DNA of 64,000 nucleotides, taken from the NCBI RefSeq assembly GCF_001006305.1, contig NZ_LBHJ01000014.1, forward strand, positions 173,447 to 237,446, written 5' to 3'. The first letter of the stretch is position 1; every line of letters starts with the position of its first letter. The stretch is from Silvibacterium bohemicum (GTDB taxonomy: Bacteria; Acidobacteriota; Terriglobia; Terriglobales; Acidobacteriaceae). Shown piece by piece: positions 8,925-17,313 of this stretch. A model generated the notes under the pieces. It ran no database searches, was not told where the DNA came from, and saw only the letters and a program-made list of their open reading frames with translations. A program made the translations under genes and the position numbers.

Positions 8925-9836
8925 TCAAAGATGGCTTTTTCTGCTGCGTCGCCATTCGCCGGGGCTTTCGCCCACAAATCTTCTGAAGAATCTATTTAGG
9001 GAGGGCTGATCGGAGAAACCATATTGAGACGCGATTTCCGCAAGCGATAACCGGGAGGTCAGCAGAAGGTTTTTGACGGCGTCTAGTCGTTGCTCCATCA
9101 GCCACTTATGCGGGGGTTGTCCGAATGTTTTTCGAAAGGCATGAGCAAAGTGGCTTACCGACAAGCCGCATTCGGCTGCGACCGAAGATAGGGAGATGTC
9201 GCCATTCAAATTAGCACTCAGAAGTTCTTTTGCACGACGGGTCTGCCACGGAGCCAGATGTCCTCGATCCGATTTCAACCCGCTGCGGATTCCGCCATAA
9301 GCGAATGTAGCGTGCGCGAGAACCGCTTGGCCCAGGTGGTCAAGAAAAAGTCTGGGGGTCTGATGAGACTGTTGAATAGAGAACAGAAGCGACTTTCCAA
9401 GATGCTTTAGGGTCGTATCCATTTCGCAATGAGGCCACCGTAGCGTGTCGAGCTTGGGCAGGTAATGTTCATAAGCGAATTCCTCTAAAGCGACTCGCGG
9501 TATGTAAAACTGTATAACCTCAATCGGGTTCGGAAAGAACGCAATCGGCTCGTGCTCAAGGTCTAGGATCGTTACCCCCCCGGACGGCCGCTTTCCAGTG
9601 GGCTCTAATTTTCCACCCAACCACAATTGACCCCCCAGGCTGGTTCGAAGATGGAGATGAATTGAGAATGCTTTTTCGACCGGAATCGGATCTGTCGGTG
9701 TAGCGAATCCACGGGGGGCATGCAGGCGAGTCACGACAAGTGCGGAATTACCAGAGCCAAGCGTCGCGTGTACGGGAGAATCTTCGAGGTGTAAGTACCT
9801 CGCCATCCGTTCCGCATAAGCTCCTGTGTCGATCAT
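8925..9836 (-). CDS. AraC-family transcriptional regulator
   Basis: 303 residues, ATG with GGAG nine bases upstream. The C-terminal hundred residues carry two helix-turn-helix units: ISLSSVAAECGLSVSHFAHA followed by FRKTFGQPPHKWL, then LAEIASQYGFSDQPSLNRFF with RRFVGESPGEWR. The N-terminal part (about 1-190) is a diverged sensing domain with no recognised ligand site. It is first of a minus-strand run leading to the winged-helix ATPase and the acyltransferase, and lies just downstream of a secreted hydrolase. Confidence 0.92.
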   Translation of the reverse strand: MIDTGAYAERMARYLHLEDSPVHATLGSGNSALVVTRLHAPRGFATPTDPIPVEKAFSIHLHLRTSLGGQLWLGGKLEPTGKRPSGGVTILDLEHEPIAFFPNPIEVIQFYIPRVALEEFAYEHYLPKLDTLRWPHCEMDTTLKHLGKSLLFSIQQSHQTPRLFLDHLGQAVLAHATFAYGGIRSGLKSDRGHLAPWQTRRAKELLSANLNGDISLSSVAAECGLSVSHFAHAFRKTFGQPPHKWLMEQRLDAVKNLLLTSRLSLAEIASQYGFSDQPSLNRFFRRFVGESPGEWRRSRKSHL

Positions 9837-9995
9837 GGTGTCTAACTCCGGGCCGGGTGCCTGCTGCGCCAGGCTTGTGACTGCCTCCCTCTATTTTCGC
9901 GCAAAGCCTTAGGATTGCGCCAGCATCTCATCGCAGAATCCCGAATGAGGATTAACTCGGTGTGCGACGCCTTGCGCTGGGGATGGGCAAGGCGT

Positions 9996-11144
9996 CTACG
10001 GAAGAGATCGGATGAACTCGGCAACGTGATTTGCCCACAGTTCCGGATGAGCCATCGTCAAATGACCAAAGGTCTGCGCAGATCCTGGTTGGAGTACGAA
10101 GCGCCCGTGCGGTACCTTTGCGATGAGACCATCCATATTCTGAAGTTCTGCTGGGTTGAATGCGTCATCGGAAAAGTTTAGGGCGTAGACGATGGTCTTA
10201 ATGGAGTGCAGTTCAGCTTCTGGATTGTAGTCGGAGGACGAACGGAGGGAGTAGAGGATATCGTTTGCGTCGGTGGGCATCGCTTGCTTTTGCGCCTCAG
10301 CAATGAATCGATCGGCTCCGGCCTGGTCGGGCACGACTTCCTGCAAATGGGGGACGCCGTCGAGCATCATTCTCATAAGCGGAAAAGTCTTTATCCAGCC
10401 GGCCGGAGGACTCGAATAATCGCCTGCCTTATAGTCGGGATCGGATTGAATGGAGTTGATGACGATCCTCCTCCAGAGCAGATTCCTTCCAGAAACCGGA
10501 ATCGGCATCGAGACGACTGGCATGATACCGTCCATGAAATCAGGATGACTCTCGGCCCACTGCCAGGCATTCATTCCGCCCATCGACATGCCCAGGATCG
10601 CGCGAAGATGTTTCACCCCTAACACCTGCGTGAGCAAACGATATTGCAGGTCTACCATGTCGCCATACCCGTACTTCGGGAATTGCGCTCTCAGACCGTC
10701 ACTCGGTTTGCTGGAACGACCGTGTCCGACATTATCGGGAAAGATCAGGAAATAACGTGACGCATCCAATGGCTTGCCGGGGGCAAACAGCGCCTCCATG
10801 TAATTTTTACTCAGAAGCGCGTTGCCGTCTGAACCTGTCCAGTGGACAACGAGCACCGCATTGTCAATTTGTCCGGAATTGTCTCGGTGGGACGTACCGA
10901 GCGTAGCGTAGTGGATACGCACCTCTGGTAGGACTTCGCCATCACGAAACCTGTAGTTCTTGAAGGCCGCGTCGGATTCTGCCGCTCCATCGTTACGTGC
11001 GGCCTGCCAAGGGGATGCCATAGCATTCTGTTGCATAGGAGTGCCTTCCTCCGTAGACTGCGACCAAGCCACATTAACGATGAAGCCAGCTAACGCGACG
11101 ACGACACTGGATATTGGAACGAAGTACCTGACCTTAAATTTCAA
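9996..11144 (-). CDS. Exported alpha/beta hydrolase, homoserine-acetyltransferase-like
   Basis: 382 residues with an N-terminal signal segment (VVVALAGFIVNVAWSQS) that supports the TTG start, which has GGAG eight bases upstream. The fold resembles MetX-type alpha/beta hydrolases: nucleophile elbow GMSMGG, an acidic residue in NFSDDAFNP and the histidine in FGHLTMAHP. The signal peptide and the lack of a met context argue against methionine synthesis; a periplasmic hydrolase or acyltransferase is likelier. It lies 31 bases after the SDR gene on the same strand. Confidence 0.85.
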   Translation of the reverse strand: MKFKVRYFVPISSVVVALAGFIVNVAWSQSTEEGTPMQQNAMASPWQAARNDGAAESDAAFKNYRFRDGEVLPEVRIHYATLGTSHRDNSGQIDNAVLVVHWTGSDGNALLSKNYMEALFAPGKPLDASRYFLIFPDNVGHGRSSKPSDGLRAQFPKYGYGDMVDLQYRLLTQVLGVKHLRAILGMSMGGMNAWQWAESHPDFMDGIMPVVSMPIPVSGRNLLWRRIVINSIQSDPDYKAGDYSSPPAGWIKTFPLMRMMLDGVPHLQEVVPDQAGADRFIAEAQKQAMPTDANDILYSLRSSSDYNPEAELHSIKTIVYALNFSDDAFNPAELQNMDGLIAKVPHGRFVLQPGSAQTFGHLTMAHPELWANHVAEFIRSLP

Positions 11145-11175
11145 TTAGCAACTCCGGCGTGGTTCGTATCCCCAT

Positions 11176-12000
11176 CTATCCCGCGAAAAACGATCGCATC
11201 AGAGCCATGTATTCCGTCTCCGAGGTTTCGCGGCGAGCATGGATCAGCGGCATGATGTCATCGGTGGCCACATAGCGCAGTTGATTTGTTCCATCGGTGA
11301 CTGCTGTATAGATACACTCCGTGACCTGCTCTTCCGTGCCCATTGGACCGGAGCGCATGTTGTCGAACAGGGTCGCCGTGTGGGCCATGAAGGCAGCGTA
11401 ATCCGGCAGCGAATTATTCCCAGCCGCCTCGTCTCCGCTACGTTTGCCGAAGCTTGTCGAGAGGACTCCGCCCGGCTCGATGATCTTCACTTTGATTCCC
11501 AGGGAAGCAAGCTCATAGGAGAGTGCTTCGGAGAAGCCTTCCAGAGCGAATTTACTGGCGCAGTACAGAGAAAGCGCAGGCAGGCCGAATACTCCCGCTC
11601 CCGAGGTGATATTTACGATGATGCCAGCCTTTGCAAACCGGAAGTGCGGCAAAATCGCTCGTATTGTTGCCATTGCGCCGAAGACGTTCACTTCAAACTG
11701 CTGTTGTATCTTCTCCACGGGAGTTGACTCAAACAGACCAAAGAGGCCAAAGCCTGCATTATTGATAAGAGCGTCAATGGCACCAAAACATCCGATTCCA
11801 GCATCGATAGCGCCCTGGATGCTACCTTCGTCTTCCACATCGAGTTCGGTTACGAGAACATTATCGAGGCCGGCGAAGTCGGAATTACCATCAGGTTGTC
11901 TCATGGTGGCAACCACGTTCCAGCCTTTGCGTGCAAAATCCAACGCTGTCGCCCGGCCAAGTCCCGAGGAGCAACCTGTGATCAATACTGTCTGCGGCAT
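11176..12000 (-). CDS. Short-chain dehydrogenase/reductase (SDR)
   Basis: 274 residues. Start at the ATG with AGGAG nine bases upstream; an in-frame TTG two codons earlier is too close to that site. Classical SDR motifs: cofactor loop TGCSSGLG, DVEDEGS, NNAG, serine in NITSGAG and the YxxxK pair in YCASKFALEG. NAD(P)-dependent oxidation or reduction of an unknown alcohol/ketone. It is followed by the exported hydrolase and preceded by an NTF2-like gene, probably one transcript. Confidence 0.93.
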   Translation of the reverse strand: MPQTVLITGCSSGLGRATALDFARKGWNVVATMRQPDGNSDFAGLDNVLVTELDVEDEGSIQGAIDAGIGCFGAIDALINNAGFGLFGLFESTPVEKIQQQFEVNVFGAMATIRAILPHFRFAKAGIIVNITSGAGVFGLPALSLYCASKFALEGFSEALSYELASLGIKVKIIEPGGVLSTSFGKRSGDEAAGNNSLPDYAAFMAHTATLFDNMRSGPMGTEEQVTECIYTAVTDGTNQLRYVATDDIMPLIHARRETSETEYMALMRSFFAG

Positions 12001-12024
12001 TAGCAATTCTCCTTGTGGTTATGA

Positions 12025-12040
12025 CGGACGTGATCGTCCG
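12025..12040. promoter_or_regulatory. 16-base palindrome between NTF2-like and SDR genes
   Basis: CGGACG-TGAT-CGTCCG, a perfect 6-bp inverted repeat with a 4-base loop, 25 bases ahead of the SDR start codon. It could be an operator for a dimeric regulator or a small mRNA hairpin in the intercistronic gap. No matching regulator is identified. Confidence 0.3.
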
Positions 12041-12078
12041 AATTATGATCTCGATCCGCACCGATGGTCGCGAGAACG

Positions 12079-12465
12079 CTACGCACCCGCAAAACGATCC
12101 AACATCGGCACATCGGAGATGTATGTGTCGATGCGCTGGATCTTCTCTCCGCGTAAAGACAAAATGGACGTCAGATATTCATCGAGAATCTTGTCCCCGT
12201 GCTGGCCCGTGTTATGCAGCATGATGGCCACATCCGTCCAGCCATAGAGAACATGCAGCAGGGCGAAATCGACTCCGTGGCTGCCGAGAAACTGGCCTTT
12301 GGCCACGACAGCTTCAGCCCCCTTTGCTTCGCCGCCAACGGCGCTGGTTCCGGGTAGGCTCCATACAGCGTCGTCGGTGAGGACGGACCGTAGTTCAATC
12401 GCATTTCTGGTCTGCAGAGCAGTCAGAAAGGTCAAGGCAATCTCTTTCTTCTTCTCTTCCGTCAC
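12079..12465 (-). CDS. SnoaL/NTF2-like protein
   Basis: 128 residues from a GTG with TAGGAG upstream. NTF2-like order of elements: helix KKEIALTFLTALQTRNAIELRS, strand LTDDAVWSLPG, then VGGEAKGAEAVVAKGQFL, LHVLYGWTDVAIMLHNTG and a C-terminal strand LRGEKIQRIDTYISDVP. Probably a small cytosolic enzyme or binding protein; substrate unknown. Second of five NTF2-like genes between 4.2 and 24.2 kb. Confidence 0.78.
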   Translation of the reverse strand: MTEEKKKEIALTFLTALQTRNAIELRSVLTDDAVWSLPGTSAVGGEAKGAEAVVAKGQFLGSHGVDFALLHVLYGWTDVAIMLHNTGQHGDKILDEYLTSILSLRGEKIQRIDTYISDVPMLDRFAGA

Positions 12466-12531
12466 GACAATTCTCCTAAGTTGATACGTGTCCGGTGCCG
12501 ATCACCTCGATCGACATCGGAGCGTAAATTG

Positions 12532-13119
12532 TTACGGTCTACCCATGACGTGGACATGGGCATAGGGCGAACCCGCCCACATGATGTAAGCACCGGCAGG
12601 CTTGTGCTTCGTCGGCAGTCCGGTTAGCTTGGGATCGAAGGGCCACATGATCATCCAATGCGGCCCGATCTTGATCGGTGGGCTGGTCTTGTCATAGGGG
12701 TCGCTATCGCTGCGCTGCTCTGCGCCCGCAAGCATATAAGTGATCCCTGGAACCGTGTTGAGCGGTTTCGGCAGATGCCGTCGAAACGCGTAATCCCACT
12801 GCATGGAGGCTTTGTCTTCGCACATCGGCGGATCGGCGATACTGTTTGGGTCTCCCGGCATGCAGGTCCACTCGTTTGTCCCCTTACGAATGACCGTCAT
12901 GTTGCCTTTGGCATCCATCTCGGCGATGGTCGCGTCCCGGGTGATGTCCTCCGGCCCGGCAGAGATCGCGCTTGCTATCTTCGCCTGGGTCGATGCGTCA
13001 TTGTTATTCGCTGCGTGTACCGCTGTTCGGGTGCTTGCACAGTAAAGTGCAAGCGCTCCGATGCAGACAGCAACGACAATCCCATAACCTGATTTGTGTA
13101 TCTTCAAGTTGCACCTCAT
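12532..13119 (-). CDS. Secreted protein of unknown function, paralogue of the gene at 13193
   Basis: 195 residues with an N-terminal signal segment (GIVVAVCIGALALYCAS). The mature part shares with the next gene upstream the motifs AGPEDITRDATI, RKGTNEWTCMPG, a MCEDKASMQWDYAF region, GITYMLAGA and IKIGPHWMIMWPFD. The paired cysteines (EWTC and MC) could form a disulphide in the periplasm. No function is known to me. It ends 66 bases before the NTF2-like gene on the same strand. Confidence 0.75.
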   Translation of the reverse strand: MRCNLKIHKSGYGIVVAVCIGALALYCASTRTAVHAANNNDASTQAKIASAISAGPEDITRDATIAEMDAKGNMTVIRKGTNEWTCMPGDPNSIADPPMCEDKASMQWDYAFRRHLPKPLNTVPGITYMLAGAEQRSDSDPYDKTSPPIKIGPHWMIMWPFDPKLTGLPTKHKPAGAYIMWAGSPYAHVHVMGRP

Positions 13120-13192
13120 CTCTTCTCTCTTGCGAGCATTCCGTTCATCTGTAGAAAGGGTCTGCCTTTCACCACTTCCAGACGACGGATGC

Positions 13193-13792
13193 TTAGTGGT
13201 TCATTGGCTCCATTGGCTTCGTCACATAGGGATCGCCCCATTGCTTGATCGGAATGACGAGGAAGAGTCCTGGACGTCCGGGAAGACCATTCACATAGGC
13301 CAGGCCGCCCGTACCATCGCGATTCATCAGCGTCAGCTCGTTGGAATCCGGGGTCACGATCATGATGTGCGGACCGACATGAAAGGCATGGGGATCGTCC
13401 TGGCTGGGATGGTCCTTGGTCCCAAGCCATTTGCCGGCATACATGTAGGACATCCCGACTCGGTCAAGATGCGGTGTTCTTCCCGCCAGGGTGTCCTTGA
13501 TCCACTTAAAGAACGCCGCGTCGTAGCAGCCGGGCTCGTCCTGATGAGCCGCGCCAAGTCCAGGCAGACATGTCCATCCATTCGTTCCGGGACGAAGAAC
13601 GCGATATTCTCCATCCTTTGTTTTGGGCCAATCGACAACGGTTGCATCCTTGGTCACAAACTCAGGGCCGGCCTTCAGCGCGTCTGCGATCTTGTCGGCG
13701 TCGGAACGTGAATCTTTCGGCATACTCATATCGGTCTGTGCGATAGCGCATGCGGAGGCAAAAAGGATGGCGAGGGCGGCGATTCTTTTCAT
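13193..13792 (-). CDS. Secreted protein of unknown function, paralogue of the gene at 12532
   Basis: 199 residues. The ATG at 13792 has AAAGGAG nine bases upstream and opens a clean signal peptide (MKRIAALAILFASACAIAQ); the 48-codon upstream extension of the frame lacks one. Shared with its neighbour are AGPEFVTKDATVVDWP, RPGTNGWTCLPG, the cysteine in EPGCYDAAF, GMSYMYAG and FHVGPHIMIVTPD. Two tandem, diverged copies point to local duplication. Divergent from an NTF2-like gene across a 433-base gap. Confidence 0.78.
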   Translation of the reverse strand: MKRIAALAILFASACAIAQTDMSMPKDSRSDADKIADALKAGPEFVTKDATVVDWPKTKDGEYRVLRPGTNGWTCLPGLGAAHQDEPGCYDAAFFKWIKDTLAGRTPHLDRVGMSYMYAGKWLGTKDHPSQDDPHAFHVGPHIMIVTPDSNELTLMNRDGTGGLAYVNGLPGRPGLFLVIPIKQWGDPYVTKPMEPMNH

Positions 13793-14225
13793 GACAGTAC
13801 TCCTTTGCTTGTTACATCGGTTTTGGTTGAGAACATCAGTGTTCCGTGTGAGCACATCCGCGGCCTTCATCGCTTGCGCCCCGTGCTTCCGAAAGTTATC
13901 TTGCAGCACTGCACAATAGGTCTCCCTGAAAATCATCGTTAATCAGTGCAAAGGACGAAGCGATCGCTCGCCACTTGTCACCCGTAGGCGCACTATTGCT
14001 GCCGACTCAACTGAATCGCAACGAGTTGGAACGTCTCGGCTCGAATCGTTGCACTGCCAAGGCCGTTAACAAAGATTTGCTTCGCTTTGCATCGGGAGGA
14101 CCGAACGTTGGGAGCACACTGAGGCTGCGTGCCTCTCTTGGAGGTTCACCGTTGAAGGCTTGACGCGGGGACCACAAACAGGCAAAGGCCATCGACAACA
14201 CGCACGACACAGAAAGGAATCAACC
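13793..14225. other. Intergenic region between divergent genes
   Basis: 433 bases with no convincing gene on either strand. It holds the two divergent promoters and, at 14063-14080, an 18-base sequence repeated exactly ahead of the SDR gene at 16411. Confidence 0.5.
14063..14080 (+). promoter_or_regulatory. Shared 18-base promoter-region motif, copy 1
   Basis: CCGTTAACAAAGATTTGC, identical to 16307-16324. Both copies lie in divergent intergenic regions and upstream of plus-strand genes (163 and 104 bases before the start codons). A binding site for a shared regulator is plausible; the palindromic GTTAAC core would suit a dimer. Confidence 0.4.
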
Positions 14226-14651
14226 ATGCACCCTCTGCGCAAGTTACGTGAAGCTGGTCCCCCCACCCCCGAGCAAGTCGCCGCAATACTTGCGGAAAAC
14301 GTCGTAATGCACAGCCCCATGCTCATCCGGGCCATTGAAGGACGAGCGAACGTTGCCTTCACGATCTCCAACTCATCAAAGAGCCGGGATAACCCTGGAA
14401 AGTATATTTACGAGGGAAAACTGGATGAGAGAACTACCTTTCTCAGATGGCAAGGCACGGTCGAGGGACATGAGATCGAGAGCCTGGAGTTGCTCACCGA
14501 TGACGAAAATGGTTTGCTCATTGAGCGAACGATCGCATACCGGCCCTTTCCTGCGGTCAAGCTTCTGAGGGATAAGCTGTATATCCTTAACGCTGGAAGG
14601 CTGCCTGACGACATGTGGGACTATGCGCCGGCAGATGCAGGACAAGCATAG
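14226..14651 (+). CDS. SnoaL/NTF2-like protein
   Basis: 141 residues from an ATG with AGAAAGGAATC upstream; an earlier TTG in frame gives a low-complexity leader and is not used. NTF2-like features: HPLRKLREAG, PTPEQVAAILAENVVMHSP (strand with histidine), a GRANVAFTI stretch and the strands FLRWQGTVEGHEIESLELL and GLLIERTIAYRPFP. Cytosolic, function unknown. Faces the secreted NTF2-like gene across a strong hairpin. Confidence 0.72.
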   Translation: MHPLRKLREAGPPTPEQVAAILAENVVMHSPMLIRAIEGRANVAFTISNSSKSRDNPGKYIYEGKLDERTTFLRWQGTVEGHEIESLELLTDDENGLLIERTIAYRPFPAVKLLRDKLYILNAGRLPDDMWDYAPADAGQA

Positions 14652-14669
14652 CGAATTCCGTAGCCACTC

Positions 14670-14717
14670 CGCTCCGATTGATCGACGTTGTTGCAACTAT
14701 GTCGGTCAATCGGAGCG
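14670..14717. terminator. Long hairpin between convergent genes
   Basis: A 17-bp stem with one G-U pair (cgctccgattga...tcaatcggagcg plus five inner pairs) around a 14-base loop, 18 bases after the stop of the plus-strand gene and 42 bases before the stop of the minus-strand gene. No T-run follows, but the symmetry and position suit a bidirectional transcript end. Confidence 0.6.
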
Positions 14718-14759
14718 ACTCACAAAGCAAGCTCGCTTGAGTATCACTGCAGCCAAGGT

Positions 14760-15269
14760 TCACTTTGTAACTGCTGGTTTCGCTGCCTCCGGTGGCACCG
14801 GGATGGGAAGATCGGTGGCCATCTTCCACCCACCCTCCACCTTGACCCAAAGCAGAACCATGATGAATGGGGCTGGCTTGGGATATCCGCCGTAGACTGC
14901 CGTGATGTTTACAGGCACATATGTTTCGGCGACATCTGGTGTCAGATGCACGATCTTTTCGTTCGGATAATCAGGATCGATCTGGAAGTGGGTTTCATAA
15001 AGATCGTGAAAGTGCTGCATCACGTCATCCTTACCCCAGTACCCTTTCCATCCGACAGGCGCCTTGGCAACGAATAGGGTGTTCGGAGAATTCCATACGA
15101 GCTTTTCGACCGCTGACAAATCGTGCCGATTCTCGGCGTCGATCAGATCTTTGTAAGCCTTGCGGACAGCAGCATCGGGTTCTGAGCTACCGTCTTGAGC
15201 CATTGCCAAAGCCGAGAGCACCCCCATGAGGAGGCCGCCGCACACGCACTGCCGTATCAAACGTTTCAT
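14760..15269 (-). CDS. Secreted NTF2-like protein (SnoaL-3/DUF4440 type)
   Basis: 169 residues, ATG with GGGAG upstream. Signal peptide (CVCGGLLMGVLSALAMAQDG), then a typical NTF2-like domain: AVRKAYKDLIDAENRHDLSAVEKLV, GWKGYWGKDDVMQHF, VHLTPDVAETYVPVN and VEGGWKMATDLPIPV. The last motif, with tryptophan before the final strand, is usual for DUF4440-type members. Periplasmic; function unknown. Downstream of the MBL-fold gene on the same strand, 91 bases apart. Confidence 0.8.
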   Translation of the reverse strand: MKRLIRQCVCGGLLMGVLSALAMAQDGSSEPDAAVRKAYKDLIDAENRHDLSAVEKLVWNSPNTLFVAKAPVGWKGYWGKDDVMQHFHDLYETHFQIDPDYPNEKIVHLTPDVAETYVPVNITAVYGGYPKPAPFIMVLLWVKVEGGWKMATDLPIPVPPEAAKPAVTK

Positions 15270-15360
15270 AATTGAGCTCCCATGTCGTTACGGTTCTATT
15301 TCTTTGCTGTTGGTTAGGGTTCATTACTTGTCAAGCCATCACGGATGACAGGCGTAGGGG

Positions 15361-16149
15361 CTATTTATAGAGAAAGCGGCCTTCGTGTTGCAGAAGCCGA
15401 GCGCCGCGGTGATCTGGGAACAGTGCGACCATCTGCCTGTGGAAGGCTTCCGCGCCGTCGGACGTCTTCCATGTCCGCTCGGCGACATCCAGATAGTCCC
15501 TCATATGGGTCCAGAGTGCTGCATCGCCAGGATTCCCATGGCCGGGTAGGAGCGTGCCGAAATTAAGAGTCGAGAAGGTCGAGAGAGCTGCGCGCCAGCT
15601 TTCGAAGGCAAGCTCGCCTACAAATACATGGACCTGATGGTAAAGAAGATCCTGAGTGATCAGAATGTCATGCTCAGGAAGTGCAATTACCAGCGCGTCT
15701 GCGGTCTCGGCATGGCGCAGTGCGACGTGTCGAAGGAGAGTTCCATCAATCCGCTCTTCTCCCTCCTGTACGATCTCGGAAATCCGTTCCGCGTGGTCTG
15801 GAATCCGATCCCCAACCTTGGCGCGCTCCTCGCCGGCAACTCGGTCTCCAACCTGATCGATTTTCCGCGCGACTTCTGCAAGCCCATGAATCGGCAGCCC
15901 GAAGGCAGCCGCTCCAAGGAGGTGATCTGGGTGATAGTGCGTGACATAGAGGCGCGTTATCGGCTTGTTGAGTGTAGCCGCAAACGCTACAACTTCCTCT
16001 GCGAAGTCGAGAGTGTACTGGGCATCGACTACCAGAAGTTGACTCGCTAGCTCAATGATATGAGTGTTCACGACCCAGCCCGCTTCTGGAGCCGCATAGG
16101 TATGCACCTTTAATCCGTTCCTCTGAATGGTGGTTACGCTTCCATGCAT
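15361..16149 (-). CDS. MBL-fold metallo-hydrolase
   Basis: 262 residues from the ATG at 16149 (AGGAG six bases upstream; the GTG just before is too close). Metallo-beta-lactamase fold: strand LLVVDAQYT, the metal motif THYHPDHLLG (HxHxDH), a second histidine in ALRHAETADALVI and PGHGNPGD near the end. Binds one or two Zn/Fe and hydrolyses an ester, lactone or thioester; substrate unknown. No signal peptide. Divergent from the SDR gene at 16411. Confidence 0.88.
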   Translation of the reverse strand: MHGSVTTIQRNGLKVHTYAAPEAGWVVNTHIIELASQLLVVDAQYTLDFAEEVVAFAATLNKPITRLYVTHYHPDHLLGAAAFGLPIHGLAEVARKIDQVGDRVAGEERAKVGDRIPDHAERISEIVQEGEERIDGTLLRHVALRHAETADALVIALPEHDILITQDLLYHQVHVFVGELAFESWRAALSTFSTLNFGTLLPGHGNPGDAALWTHMRDYLDVAERTWKTSDGAEAFHRQMVALFPDHRGARLLQHEGRFLYK

Positions 16150-16306
16150 CACTTTCTCCTGCTAGAGCCATTGAACTGTGCGTCACTGAGCACATAGTGC
16201 CCGATCAACCGACACGGTGCTCGTGAAGAAACGCAAATTCTTGTAAAGCAGCAACCGTTGTCTCTGATGATCCGAATGAATCGCCGAGCGGGTCTCGCCG
16301 AATGCT

Positions 16307-16324
16307 CCGTTAACAAAGATTTGC
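16307..16324 (+). promoter_or_regulatory. Shared 18-base promoter-region motif, copy 2
   Basis: Exact match to 14063-14080, followed here by a T-rich stretch. Lies in the 261-base divergent gap between the MBL-fold gene and the SDR gene. Confidence 0.4.
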
Positions 16325-16410
16325 GCTTTTTTTCCCTTGGATGGCAGTAGTGCAGGGTCAGACTCCATTCAAGGCTTCCGTTCCTACGAGCCTCCATAAG
16401 GAAACTGACA

Positions 16411-17229
16411 ATGGTAGACAAAAGTGCTCTCGGTACAGCTGTCATCACAGGCGCATCGTCGGGCATCGGCGCAGTCTACGCCGAGAGGCTGGCACAGCGG
16501 GGATACGATCTGATCCTGGTGTCCCGAGACCGGGTCAAACTGGAATCAGGCGCGACGCACATCGCTAACGGCACGGGCCGATCCGTGCGAGTCCTGCCCA
16601 CCGATCTCACTGAATGCTATGACATCACCTGCATTGAGGAGTTGCTTCGGTCCGATTCTTCGATCACGATGCTGGTCAATAATGCTGGGTTCGGGTCGAC
16701 CGCTTCAGTCTTGGAAGCAGATGCCGACCGGATGCAGACTCTCATCAACCTCAATGTCACCGCGCTTACGCGGCTTACCTACGCAGCAGTTCCTCAATTC
16801 GTCCAACGCGGGCACGGGACGATCATCAATATCTCTTCCATCGTCGCGATTGCGCCCGAACTTCTGAACGGCGTCTACGGCGGTTCGAAGGCCTTTGTGC
16901 TCGCCTTTACTCAATCTCTGCATCATGAATTGCAGGCAAAAGGTGTTCGCGTTCAAGCGGTACTGCCGCCAGGGACTCGCACGCAATTCTTTTCGGTCGC
17001 GGGAACGCCTATCGAAACGATGACCGAGGAACGACGCAATCGCTTGATGTCACCCGAAGACCTCGTCGATGCTGCGCTCGCCGGACTCGATCAAGGGGAA
17101 CTCGTTACTCTCCCGTCGTTGCCTGATAAGGCCGAGTGGGAGGAATACGAGGCAGCTCGCCAGAGAATGATTCCGAATCTCCTTCGTCCAGAGCCAGCGG
17201 AGCGCTACCGAAGCGCACCGCAGACCTAA
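16411..17229 (+). CDS. Short-chain dehydrogenase/reductase (SDR)
   Basis: 272 residues, ATG with AAGGAAA upstream. Classical SDR: TGASSGIG cofactor loop, DLTECYD, NNAGFGST, serine in NISSIVA and YGGSK as the YxxxK pair. It resembles SDRs of the fatty-acyl/keto-acyl reductase type (COG0300) more than FabG. First gene of a plus-strand run with the cNMP/TrxR-like, MDR, crotonase and PanE-like genes, suggesting one pathway. Confidence 0.92.
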   Translation: MVDKSALGTAVITGASSGIGAVYAERLAQRGYDLILVSRDRVKLESGATHIANGTGRSVRVLPTDLTECYDITCIEELLRSDSSITMLVNNAGFGSTASVLEADADRMQTLINLNVTALTRLTYAAVPQFVQRGHGTIINISSIVAIAPELLNGVYGGSKAFVLAFTQSLHHELQAKGVRVQAVLPPGTRTQFFSVAGTPIETMTEERRNRLMSPEDLVDAALAGLDQGELVTLPSLPDKAEWEEYEAARQRMIPNLLRPEPAERYRSAPQT

Positions 17230-17313
17230 CTTCCGCGCAAGCGTCCGGTTCACGCCCAACTTACAGGCATAAATCAGACCCCGCTCATCAACCCGTTCGC
17301 TGAGGAGTTCGAC

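Noticed and set aside
11606-12247. 213-codon plus-strand frame over SDR and NTF2-like genes
   Set aside because: Antisense to two real genes and spans both; no recognised domain.
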